A DNA stretch of 64,000 nucleotides from Cylicocyclus nassatus (lineage: Eukaryota; Nematoda; Chromadorea; Rhabditida; Strongylidae): positions 48,380,941-48,444,940 of the forward strand of contig CATQJL010000112.1 of NCBI GenBank assembly GCA_958299035.1, in the 5' to 3' direction. A program made the translations under genes and the position numbers. The notes beneath the pieces are model-generated. The model searched no databases and was not told the origin of the DNA. It saw nothing but the letters and a program-made list of their open reading frames with translations. Shown here piece after piece: positions 48,216 to 59,418 of this stretch; within the stretch, counting starts at the first letter, position 1, and each line of letters begins with the position of its first letter.

Positions 48216-50770
48216 TTATAAAGAACAATTTGCGGTAGAGAGAAAACAAGTTCACCAACATGTTTAGATGTCTGCAAATGCTCCACACACGGTACACGGG
48301 GAAGAGAAGAGCAAGGTTGGCTGAAGTGTGCTGTGAAAGTGCGAAAGTGAATAAAAACTCTTTAACTGATTCAATATTTAGAAACATTTGACATCATTCA
48401 ACTAAATGACTCTTTCTGTATTGCTATCGCCGAATATTTTCAAGATGCGGTCTACTGGTAAAATCTACACCGTTAAATTTGTTCCAAACGTATAGTACCT
48501 AGGTCTGCCCAAAAGTAGTATGATATCCTAATCACATTCCGATATTAGTATAAAAACGCTTTCGTGAAAACATTAGTTTTTGATCCTTAAATGTGTTAGC
48601 ACCACTTTGAGAGATTTATAGCTTCTCACTTCCGAAGCGTTTGCTTTCCCGAAATTTTGAACTTGTCTGAAAAAAATAGTCATGCACTAAAAGCATTTGA
48701 GGTACTTTCTAACTCGCAACACAAAATTGATAGAAGTTTACGAATAGAATCTGTAGGGTTGCCAGGGATGTGAACCAGGGCCCGGACGAAGGTGGCAAAT
48801 AGTCCTCTGTAAATTACACCTTTCCCGCTTTGGTCCCGCGATTTTCCCCCCGATCGCATCAACTGCGCAAACTATTTGATTAAAGCGTGTCCTTCTCAAA
48901 AGCCGGGACCGTTTGTTCTCTCGGAGTCTAGCAGAGAGGACAGGAGAAGTTGGAGATGAAGTCGCTCTATTGATCACTTAAGTGTCAGAATTCTTGCATT
49001 ACCTACAAGAACTTTTGTATTCTGCAAGCTTTCAAAGTATTTACCTCGACTCTGTATGAAGCGAAGCTGTCTTGCTCACTGGAGGACCATAAAGTTTACA
49101 CATGAGTGCCTCTGTGCTGGCCAAGGAGCAAAGCAGTAAGATTGTGAAAAGAAAGAACTTTGTTAACTCTGGAATTCATAATATAAATGCACCTCTTTAA
49201 ATATAGGCTGTGCTAACAAGGAAACGATACTCAATGTCCGTGGCTTTTTGAGACGAAATGTACACCATTACACTCGTTTTTGAACGCTGATTCCGAATCT
49301 GACTTTCGTTTCTGCTAATCGTTTCTGTGAAAGAAGTTATGAAGGATTTTCGATTCAAGTTTGGCCGCTTAAGGGAAATATGGTCATTGGAACGGCCTCT
49401 ACTGCGACCACGTTCTGGTCTAATGGTTAGTGCGATAGCCTCATAAGTTGATGTAGGTTCAAATCCTTTGCGTTGTTACTTTCGCATTACTTTTGCTTCA
49501 ATTAAGCTTGTTCGAGAAAGTTCGAATTATGACCATTGAATACATTTTAGCGCAAACAGTAGTGATTTTTTCCAAAATTCCTTTTTTTTCAAGAGTAAGG
49601 CCTTCACTTAACTTGAGGATTTGAAACAACGCAAAACTAAAAAACACAAAAGGACTCGAACCTAGAGCTGCATCAACTCATGAGGCTATCGCACTAACCA
49701 CTAGACCACAACGCACCTATGCCATTGGCGCTCCGACTAATTTTCACTGGGCAGCCAAATTCTGCGCGATCCATGATAACATCTTTGGAGCGATTAGCAG
49801 AAACGGAAGTAAGATTTGGAATCAGCGTTCCAAGACGAGTGTAATGGTATACATCTCATTTCAAAAGGCCACGGACACCGAGTATCGTTTCCTTGTAAGA
49901 TATTAGAAAAGGAAAAGTCAACATTTCTGTTCTACCTAGCACATAACACCTTTTCTCAGCATTGTATAAGGCCGCAAAATAAAGTTATATTTTGTCTTAA
50001 TGACTTATACTAAGAGATTACCCCCTGTGGCCTCAATAGGATTATTTGTGGAGAGCAAGCCCCATTTGAAGCGAGAAATCGAGAGCGTATGACCGGCACG
50101 GACACAGTTTCCTTTTATACACTAAGAAATAAAGCCCTGTATTAGTCATATGCGAGTACTTTTTCCAATCGCTTATATGTAATCAGCTTTGAAAAATTAG
50201 ATGGAAAAGCAAATCCTTGAACAGCTCGCAACTCGTGACTAAAGTGTGTCCGTTGCTTGTGATCAAGTGTGTCGAATAACCATTTTACGATGCTTTTAGT
50301 TGCACTGTCATTAATTGAATTTTGCAATGCTCAAAATCGAGTGGTATTTTCATGATAATGGCGCTCAAGATTATTTTTTTACCGAAAAGGGTGTCAAAAA
50401 TTGTATGTTTTTCAAACAAAGTATCGCAAATGCAAATAATCACTCCGCTCAAGGTTTGATGAATAAACGCCGAATTTCATTCCTCTTCAGAATTCGCTGC
50501 TTTTTTGATAACATGCTGTAAATTTAAGTTTGAACATGTAAATACATCCTCAGAGATTCAGCAATATATCTGCAAAAGATAAGAGCGAAAAAAATTCAAC
50601 AGGCGGTCTCTCAAATTCCGCTGACTCAGCAAGCGGTCTTCCGAAAAGTCCTGATTGCTTTGCAAAAAATCCGCGAGCGGGGTGCGAGAAATCAGCAATC
50701 TATTTTTCCGGTGCCCGCCTGCCCTCAGCGATTGTCTGAGTTAAGGCCATTAGATCACAAACTTTCTATA
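48216..50770. repeat. Arm B, block 1, left part
   Basis: Inverse counterpart of arm A 8,930-5,972, interrupted by the foldback 49,207-49,895. It resumes beyond the Helitron at 61,987-62,310. Contains no recognisable gene. Confidence 0.85.
49207..49895. mobile_element. Foldback element carrying two tRNA-like sequences
   Basis: Arms of about 170 bp: aacaaggaaacgatactc at about 49,216 and its inverse gagtatcgtttccttgt at 49,878-49,894. Arm A lacks it. Just inside each arm, facing each other, are tRNA-like words: ggtctaatggttagtgc ... ggttcaaatcc (49,420-49,476, plus) and ggtctagtggttagtgc ... ggttcgagtcc (about 49,715-49,655, minus), resembling A and B boxes. A proper cloverleaf could not be formed, so they are called tRNA-like only. 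Confidence 0.65.
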
Positions 50771-50939
50771 TCTTATATATAAAGCTGAATGTCTGTTTGT
50801 ATGTATGTATGTCTGTATGTATGTGTGTACGTATGTTCCGAATAGAAAATTCCATTTCTGGACCGATCGGGACCAAACTTGGCACACATACACTTCGGGC
50901 CCCGGCGGGTGTCATAGGCTACTTTTCGTATCGATCGAA

Positions 50940-51370
50940 ATCGATTTTATCGATCTTTATCGATTTTTTTGCCGAGTCCACTTACGGGACTGGAATTTGG
51001 CACAGGGGGGTAATCGAGCATGCTGATTACGAATACAATTTTAGTTTTTAGAATCATCCGCTACTTTTATCGATTTTATCGATTTTTTTGCAAAGTTTGA
51101 CCTACGGGGCTGGAAGTTGGCACAGGGGGGTAATCGAGCATGCTGATTACGAATACAATTTTAGTTTTTAGAATCATCCGCTACTTTTATCGATTTTATC
51201 GATTTTTTTGCAAAGTTTGAGCTACGGGGCTGGGAGTTGGCACAGGGGGGTAATCGAGCATGCTGAATACGAATGCAATTTTGGTTTTTGGAATTATCCG
51301 CTACTTTTATCGATTTTATCGATTTTTTTGCAAAGTTTGAGCTACGGACTGGGAACTGGCACAGGGGTAA
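50940..51370 (+). repeat. Helitron 5' tandem units (120 bp)
   Basis: About three and a half head-to-tail 120-bp units, each with tatcgattttatcgattttt, ctacggggctgg and cacaggggggtaatcgagca. Homologous units occur in the two Helitron derivatives at 31.1 and 43.6 kb. ORFs through them are repeat artefacts. Confidence 0.9.
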
Positions 51371-52150
51371 TCGACCACCCTGATTACGAATGTAGTAAGC
51401 TGTTTGTGAGAATATCCAGTATTTGTTTTTTAGAACCTTGACTAGAAGGGTGTATATTGGTACTTGGTAATGCTGATTAAACGAGGTTACCTTTATTTCT
51501 TATCCTCAATCCTGCATCAAAATATTTTTTTCTCTTAATTAGGACTGGATTTCGGTAAGGGTTAGGCGACTGCGGTTATTGCAAAACATCCTCCCTAAAA
51601 TAATTCGAGCGCTAATGCTACGCTCAAACGTATTAAAAGCACACTGGTCATTTTTATAAAATCACAGCTTCGTTTTTTCGGCGAGGTCTAAATTATTCTG
51701 AAAAAAAAATTTTGCTTATGAAACACTCTTTTCGATTTCAGGTTCTAATAGACCTAGACAAATTGTTGAATTTTTGCATGCACACATTGTATATGTGGGT
51801 AAACATACAAAAATATTTTGAGAAAAAAAACCGTTCTTCTAGGGGTTTTTTAAATTTGTTGAGAGGAAATCATGATGGCGTCTTCGAATGAGAAGGAAAA
51901 AAAATATGTAAGTAGCACCGCTGGATTGGCCATCAAAAGTTAGTATATACGTGTTTTTGACGCAAGGTCCCAGGATGTCTGTGAGACGAGATACAAACAT
52001 TTTTGAATTTTCTGTAAAAATTCCGGTTTCACCGAGTGTTGATATATCCGTACGCTTTCAGCCAGTGAACCGCGGGTTCCGCCTCGACTGAGGTGGCCGA
52101 ATGGCTCACCTCGACGGAGGTGTTGAGCCAGTGGTTCAATTTTTGTTACA
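51371..52150. other. Helitron interior without recognised gene
   Basis: AT-rich filler between the 5' units and the first minisatellite. Short ORFs only; nothing recognised. Confidence 0.5.
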
Positions 52151-52200
52151 ACCTCGGTTGTCCGACAGAGGCAACCGATGGTTGTCCTCACAACCGATGG

Positions 52201-53100
52201 TTGTCCTCCGAGTGGAGGCAGCCGAATGGTTGTACCTCCGAGTGGAGGCAGCCGAATGGTTGTACCTCCGAGTGGAGACAACCGAATGGTTGTACCTCCG
52301 AGTGGAGACAACCGAATGGTTGTACCTCCGAGTGGAGACAACCGAATGGTTGTACCTCCGAGTGGAGACAACCGAATGGTTGTACCTCCGAGTGGAGGCA
52401 GCCGAATGGTTGTACCTCCGAGTGGAGGCAGCCGAATGGTTGTACCTCCGAGTGGAGACAACCGAATGGTTGTACCTCCGAGTGGAGACAACCGAATGGT
52501 TGTACCTCCGAGTGGAGGCAGCCGAATGGTTGTACCTCCGAGTGGAGACAACCGAATGGTTGTACCTCCGAGTGGAGACAACCGAATGGTTGTACCTCCG
52601 AGTGGAGACAACCGAATGGTTGTACCTCCGAGTGGAGACAACCGAATGGTTGTACCTCCGAGTGGAGACAACCGAATGGTTGTACCTCCGAGTGGAGACA
52701 ACCGAATGGTTGTACCTCCGAGTGGAGACAACCGAATGGTTGTACCTCCGAGTGGAGACAACCGAATGGTTGTACCTCCGAGTGGAGACAACCGAATGGT
52801 TGTACCTCCGAGTGGAGACAACCGAATGGTTGTACCTCCGAGTGGAGGCAGCCGAATGGTTGTACCTCCGAGTGGAGGCAGCCGAATGGTTGTACCTCCG
52901 AGTGGAGGCAGCCGAATGGTTGTACCTCCGAGTGGAGGCAGCCGAATGGTTGTACCTCCGAGTGGAGGCAGCCGAATGGTTGTACCTCCGAGTGGAGGCA
53001 GCCGAATGGTTGTACCTCCGAGTGGAGGCAGCCGAATGGTTGTACCTCCGAGTGGAGACAACCGAATGGTTGTACCTCCGAGTGGAGGCAGTCGAATGGT
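52201..53100 (+). repeat. 30-bp minisatellite, 30 units, upstream of Rep/helicase
   Basis: Unit TGTACCTCCGAGTGGAGACA plus ACCGAATGGT repeats with an exact 30-bp period. Two variants, agacaacc and aggcagcc, always change both positions together. Because 30 is divisible by three and the unit lacks stops, ORFs of 320-540 codons run through on both strands; these are not credible genes. Each unit holds dyads AACC-GAAT-GGTT and CTCC-GAGT-GGAG. Two more units lie at 53,160-53,240. Confidence 0.97.
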
Positions 53101-53600
53101 TGTCCGATGGTTGACAGAGGCAACCGATGGCTGTCCTCGATAGAGACAACCGATGGCTGTTCTCCTCCGAGTGGAGACAACCGAATGGTTGTACCTCCGA
53201 GTGGAGACAACCGAATGGTTGTACCTCCGAGTGGAGACAACCGATGACTGTTCTCAACAGAGGCAACCGATGGTTGTCCTCGACAGAGGCATCCGATGGT
53301 TGTCCGCCGAGTGAGGCATCCGATGGTTGTCCTCCAAGTGAGGCATCTGGTAGATGTCCTCCAAGTTAGGCATCCGATGGTTGTCCTCCAAGTGAGGCAT
53401 CTGGTAGATGTCCTCCGATTGAGGCATCCGATGGTTGTCCTCCAAGTGAGGCATCTGGTAGATGTCCTCCAAGTTAGGCATCGATGGTTGTCCTCCAAGT
53501 GAGGCATCTGGTAGATGTCCTCCGATTGAGGCATCCGATGGTTGTCCTCTAAGTGAGGCATCTGGTAGATGTCCTCCGAGTGAGGCAACCGTCCGGCACG
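53101..53600 (+). repeat. Mixed minisatellite, ~27-bp units
   Basis: Degenerate relatives of the 30-bp unit: gaggcaaccgatggttgtcc alternating with gaggcatctggtagatgtcc. It forms the link between the upstream array and the promoter and resembles, in opposite orientation, the array at 59.4-61.9 kb. Confidence 0.88.
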
Positions 53601-53636
53601 AGGCAACCACCGGAAATGACCGGTGCAGCGACGCCT

Positions 53637-53802
53637 CGCCTTATATACCCCTCCAAGGGGGCGGGGCAAGGGGCGGTCCAAAGTGGGCGGTCCAATTCGT
53701 GTGGTTAAGCATAGGCTTTCCATACAAAAACTATCCGCCCCTTCCGAGTTGGTGTGACCAATCACAGCCGGCCCCGCCCCTTTTCGAGGGGTATATAAGG
53801 CG
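53637..53802. promoter_or_regulatory. Palindromic, apparently bidirectional promoter of the Helitron
   Basis: Arms 53,637-53,667 and 53,771-53,802 are near inverse copies. Each has a TATA box pointing outward (TTATATA at 53,641-53,647 for minus; TATATAA at 53,792-53,798 for plus) and GC boxes (GGGGCGGGGC; GCCCCGCCCC). A CCAAT lies at 53,758-53,762. The plus side would start Rep/helicase transcription near 53,825; the minus side would transcribe the upstream arrays. Confidence 0.7.
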
Positions 53803-53984
53803 GCCGATCTCGCCATTGTCGGTCACTCACCTCTGCTAGCCGGCGGCCACTGAACCACCGAGAGCTCTGAGTACCAAGCGAGGACCAAAGATCCAAGGAC
53901 CTGAGGACCTGATAAAGGACCTAGGATCTGAGGACCAAGCGACAAAGCCGAAAGGCTCTTTCTCCCTCGAGAACCGAGAAGCCA

Positions 53985-54110
53985 ACGGCTCCACTCGAGT
54001 ACCGAGAAGCCAACAGGCTCCACCTCGAGCACCGAGAAGCCAACAGGCTCCACCTCGAGCATCGGGAAGCCAACAGGCTCCACCTCGAGTACCGAGAAGC
54101 CGAGGCTCCC
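53985..54110 (+). repeat. 30-bp repeats in the Rep/helicase leader
   Basis: Four to five copies of accgagaagccaacaggctc plus cacctcgagc just before the start codon, following GGACC-rich repeats at 53,880-53,940. Probably untranslated leader. Confidence 0.85.
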
Positions 54111-54138
54111 ATATCTCGGGTACCGAGGAGCTTACAGG

Positions 54139-57100
54139 ATGCCGCCGAAGAAGCGTGCATCCATCGGAAGAGTTGATCCCAAGGCCAAAAAGGCCAGGGA
54201 TCAACGAGAGGCTGAGACCTCGGAGCAGCGCCAGGAACGGCTAGAGGGCAATCGTGCCCGAATAGCCGAGGCGAGAGCAACGCAAACGCCTGAAGAGCGT
54301 GAAGCAAGTCTCTCGCAAACTCGCCTGCGGCTTGCTGCTCTGAGAGCCTCAGAATCACAAGAAAGCCGTGATTCTCGACTCGCGGATAAACGGTTGAGAA
54401 CCGCTGAAGCCAGATCCGAAGAGACGGCCGAACAGCGCGAATCTCGACTCGACAATATGCGGTCGAGAAACGCTGAGGCCAGATCTCAGGAGACGGCCGA
54501 ACAGCGCGAGTCTCGACTCGACGATATGCGGTCGAGAAACGCCGAAGCCAGATCTCAGGAGATGGCTGAAGAGCGCCAATCTCGACTCGAAGACATGCGG
54601 TCGAGAAACGCTGAAGCCAGATCTCAGGAGACGGCTGAACAGCGCCAATCTCGACTCGAAGACATGCGGTCGAGAAACGCTGAAGCCAGATCTCAGGAGA
54701 CGGCTGAACAGCGCCAATCTCGACTCGAAGACATGCGGTCGAGAAACGCTGAAGCCAGATCTCAGGAGACGGCTGAACAGCGCGAGTCTCGCCTCGAGAG
54801 CAGTCGAATGAGGACTGAGGCCTCACGAAGAGCGGAAACTGGTGCAGCGCACTCAGTACGGCTCGAACGTGATCGTGCTCGACAAGTCCACGCTCGACAG
54901 ACATCCAGGCGAGTAGATCTTCACTTGGCGGCACTCAACTACGATGCCCAGGTAGACTACTCGACCCATCCGAAGGTACTAATCGGAAGGATGGATGTCG
55001 TATGTGGCAAATGTCAAGCCAAGAAGTTCAGAGCCGAACCTCCTGGCATGTGCTGCTCCAGCGGCAAGGTCGATCTTCCGCCTCTAAGTGAGCCGCCTGA
55101 GCCGCTTCGCTCATACATGTCCGGCACCAGTGCTGTGTCCAGGCATTTCTTGCAGAACATCAGGAAGTACAATGCGTGCTTCCAGATGACGTCGTTTGGC
55201 ACTACAGTTGCCACGCCAGACGTTGAAGAACAGGGCTTCATGCCAACGTTTAAGGTGCAGGGACAGGTCTATCATAGAGTTGGATCCCTGCTTCCTAATG
55301 GCAATGATAGCCCCAAGTTCTTGCAGCTGTACTTCGTCTGCGACGAGCAGCTGCAAGCGGATCAACGTTGCGGCATCATCGGTGGCACAAGGCCGGACGT
55401 CGTGCTAGAGCTGCAAAGAATGCTGCATCAGCACAACGAGCTGGTGAAGGACTTCAAGACCAACCTGGATCGAATGCCTACAGACGAGTATAAGGTCGTT
55501 ATCCGTGCTGACAGAAGGCCTGCTGGTCAGCATGAACGACGCTTCAACGCTCCGTCTGTAAGCGAGATGGCGGTGGTCTTGGTTGGCGAAGACGACAGCG
55601 ACGGGCGTGACATTATCATCGAGAAACGTTCCGAAACGTTGCAGCGCATCTCTGAAACCCATAGGTCGTACGATGCCCTGCAATACCCACTCATGTTCTG
55701 GGATGGGGTAGACGGGTATCACTTCGAACTATGGCAGAGAAATCCTAGCACTGGTGCCCCTACCAATAAGAGGGTATCGGCTATGGATTTTTATGCGCAT
55801 CGCATGATGATAAGGTCCACGTCCTTCAACCACGTCGTGAAATGTCGCCAACTATTTCACCAGTTCATCGTGGACATGTATGCCAAGATTGAGAGTGAAC
55901 GGCTCCTCTTCATTCGACGCAATCAGCGAAAGCTGCGTGCAGACGACTACATCCACCTGCGGGATGCCGTGGCCGGAGATGGAAATGTCACTGACCTCGG
56001 GCAAATGGTCATACTACCATCCTCCTTCACGGGCGGCCCACGCCACTACACGAGTACACTCAGGACGCAATGGCCTACGTTAGAGCGTACGGGCGTCCTG
56101 ATCTGTTCATCACGTTCACGTGCAACCCGGCGTGGACCGAAATTGCGGAAGAGCTCTTCCCTGGTGAAGCGCCTTCTGACCGCCACGACATCACGGCGAG
56201 AGTCTTCAAACAGAAGCTCACGAAGCTTATAGACGTGCTAACGAAGAGCCACGTCTACGGAGACACTCGCTGCTGGATGTACACCGTGGAATGGCAGAAA
56301 CGCGGTCTTCCGCATGCCCACATCTTAGTGTGGCTGAAGGAGAAAATACGCCCAGATCAGATCGACAGCATCATCTCGGCGGAGCTTCCCAGTCGAGAAG
56401 AGGATCCTCTTCTATTCGATGTTGTCCTCAAAAACATGATCCATGGGCCATGCGGACCACTAAATCCGAGGTCGCCTTGCATGAAGGACGGCAAATGCAC
56501 CAAAAGGTACCCTCGGCAGCTGATCCGCGAAACCCAAACGGGAACTGATGGCTATCCTCTATACAGAAGGCGAAAGCCTGATGATGGAGGACACACCGCC
56601 GTCATTCAAATGAAGGTGGACCATCAGACCGTAGACGTCGTGGTGGACAACAGCTGGGTTGTGCCATACACTCCCTTGCTCTCGAAAATGTTTCGAGCAC
56701 ATATTAATGTGGAGTACTGTAATTCGGTGAAGTCGATTAAGTACATCTGCAAATATGTGAACAAGGGAAGTGACATGGCAACGTTCGGCCTCGAGCATGC
56801 CACTGCACCGTTTGATGAGATCGAACGATATCAAACGGGCAGGTACATAAGCAGCAACGAGGCAGTTTGGCGTATCCTGGGTTTCAGGATACACGAACAT
56901 TACCCACCTGTCACCCATCTACATGTCCATCTAGAGAATGGACAACGCGTCTATTTCACGGCTGATAATGCGCGGGAAAGAGCTGCGCAGCCACCTCAAA
57001 CAACTTTGACGGCATTCTTCCTTCTGTGCCAACATGATCCGTTCGCACGGACTTTGTTGTACTCAGAAGTTCCAAGATATTATACTTGGAACAAGTCAAC

Positions 57101-59098
57101 AAAGAAATGGGCCAGAAGGAAGCAAGGAGCCGAAGTTCCCGGACAACCTGGCATACGTGCTGCGGATGTGTTAGCGCGTGTATACACTGTACACCCTAAC
57201 CAAGCCGAATGCTTCTACCTCAGATTGTTGCTTCACACAATCCGAGGACCGACGTCATTCGCAGCATTGAGGACCATCGATGGAGAGGAATGTGAGACCT
57301 ACAGAGAAGCATGCCAAAGACTTGGCTTGCTTGAAGATGATCAGCAATGGGACAGAACTCTCGCAGAAGCAGCTACGACAAGTTTCGCTGCTCAACTGCG
57401 AAGTCTCTTCGGCATCATTTTGACCGTCTGTAAACCGTCAAATCCTCGAGCACTCTGGGAGAAGTACAAAGAGGCTCTGAGTGAAGATGTACTCAGGGAA
57501 TGTCGCAGAGGGTTACCCTCTGCAGACATCGGTTACTCTCCCGAGATATTCAACCGAGCGTTGATACTGCTTGAGGATACGTGCGTGTCGATGAACGGTC
57601 AAACTCTCAGAGACCTAGGTTTGACGCCGCCAATACGCGGAGATGACCAGGCACTCGAGAGCGATGTTCTCCGAGAGAGGTCCTATGATGCCGATCAGCT
57701 GACTACATATGTAGAGTCTAACAGACCTCTTCTTACGGAGGATCAAGAGTTGGTCTACCGTGCTGTTCTGGACACGATTTCCAGTGGCAGAGGTGGGCTA
57801 CTCTTTCTCGACGCTCCGGGTGGAACAGGGAAAACGTTCCTCATCAATCTCCTACTTGCCGAGATTCGCAGACAAGGAGGAATCGCAGTAGCAGTGGCAT
57901 CCTCGGGGATTGCCTCAACACTGCTAGAAGGAGGCCGAACTGCTCATTCAGCCTTCAAGCTTCCTCTGGATATTGCTCATGTAGAGCACCCAGTGTGTGG
58001 GATAAGCAAAGGCACAGGGAAAGCCAAGGTGCTACAAGAAACCAAACTCATAGTTTGGGACGAATGCACCATGGCGCATAAGAAGTGCCTGGAAGCCCTT
58101 GACAACACACTGCGAGACATCCGAGAAAGCGACACGCTAATGGGTGGGGCCGTCGTGCTACTGGCAGGCGACTTTCGTCAGACTCTGCCAGTAATTCCGC
58201 GATCGACTCCAGCAGATGAGCTGAACGCTTGCCTTAAAGCTTCTCCTCTCTGGAGACATGTTCGATCGCTGAATCTCACGACGAACATGCGAGTCCACCT
58301 CCTTGGCGATGAGTTGCCCGAAACTTTGCGCAACAGCTGTTGCTTCTTGGCGAAGGCAGAATTCCGGTTGAACCAAGTTCTGGCTGGATTACCTTCCCTC
58401 CAGACTTCTGCAATATGGTTCAATCGGTGGGAGAACTGATCGAAAAGGTCTTCCCAAACATTGCCACCAACTTCAGCAATGGGGACTGGATTTGCGAGCG
58501 AGCAATTCTGGCACCCAAAAATGAGCAAGTGGATTCTATCAATGCTCAGATTTTAAACAGCCTACCTGGACCGGTATCAACGTACACGTCCTTTGATACC
58601 ATGGTTCAGCGTGAACAGGCTGTTTACTTCCCCACTGAGTTCTTGAATTCACTCCAGCCCAATGGGATACCACCTCACAGACTTGATCTGAAGGTTGGTT
58701 TGCCAATCATGCTCCTTCGTAACATCAACCCACCGAGGATGTGCAATGGTACAAGGCTTTGCATCAGGGATCTCATGCCAAACGTCATAGTAGCGACCAT
58801 ATTGGCGGGGAAGTTCAAAGGCGAAGTGGTTCATGTTCCACGAATCCCTTTCGTCCCCTCCGATATGCCCTTTGAGTTCAGGCGAGTGCAGTTTCCGGTC
58901 AGGCCTGCACTTGCTATGACGATCAACAAAGCGCAAGGACAGTCTCTACGAACAGTAGGAGTAGACCTGGAAACTCCCTGTTTTTCGCATGGTCAACTGT
59001 ACGTGGCGTGTTCGAGGGTCGGGAGTCCGGCGAACCTGTACATATATGCGCCCGAAGGGAGCACGGCTAACGTAGTGTATCCCAGGGCGCTAACATAA
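54139..59098 (+). pseudogene. Helitron Rep/helicase (RepHel), two frameshifts
   Basis: It would nick and join single-stranded DNA (Rep, HUH family) and unwind it (Pif1-like SF1 helicase) for rolling-circle transposition. Part 1 (54,139 to ~56,047): a basic N-terminus with about six 23-residue repeats (ETAEQRQSRLEDMRSRNAEA), then CGKCQAKKF...CC, a likely zinc site, then the Helitron-like N domain. Part 2 (~56,051 to ~58,318): TFTCNPAW, the HUH motif LPHAHIL at 56,307, the two-tyrosine motif KYICKYVNKG (Tyr codons 56,742 and 56,754), then Walker A GGTGKT near 57,818 and Walker B VWDE near 58,051. Part 3 (~58,322 to 59,098): LLLLGEGRIP, motifs TINKAQGQS and YVACSRV. Frame changes lie near 56,048 and 58,320, each explicable by one small indel. 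About 1,650 residues in all; otherwise well kept, so recently active. No OTU or AP-endonuclease domain, hence Helitron rather than Helentron. Confidence 0.93.
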
Positions 59099-59149
59099 TT
59101 GCATGCTGTAGCATAGTGCAGTATTTATTTGTTGCATGCCATTTCTATT

Positions 59150-59235
59150 GGAAAAATCCAAAAAAATTGGAAAATATAAAATCCAAAAAAATTGGAAAAT
59201 ACAAAATCCAAAAAAATGGCAAAACGAAAACCCAA
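59150..59235 (+). repeat. A-rich ~30-bp triplicate after the RepHel stop
   Basis: Three copies of aaaatccaaaaaaattggaa-type units directly downstream of the helicase. No AATAAA was seen here. Confidence 0.8.
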
Positions 59236-59418
59236 AAAAAACGGAGGCCAGCGGCGGTCAGGGCAGGTGGGTGGGACAAACGAGAAGTTGAACAGATCCA
59301 ATCGAGCTCCCTCCCTTACTGATGAGTTCCGGGGAAAGCCTAGGACCTGTTTAGCCAAACCGTCTAAGGATAGGAACGAAACGGTACATCCTCTTCTTGA
59401 GGAACGAAACGAAAGGAC

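Noticed and set aside
49420..49720. Functional tRNA genes
   Set aside because: A- and B-box-like words exist, but acceptor, anticodon and T stems do not pair properly.
51940..53816. Open frames of 320-540 codons on both strands
   Set aside because: A 30-bp period with no stop keeps several frames open; products are decapeptide repeats without a start context. The minus transcript is still possible as non-coding RNA.
54139..59098. Host Pif1 helicase gene
   Set aside because: N-terminal HUH and two-tyrosine Rep motifs and exact Helitron ends show it is a transposon protein.
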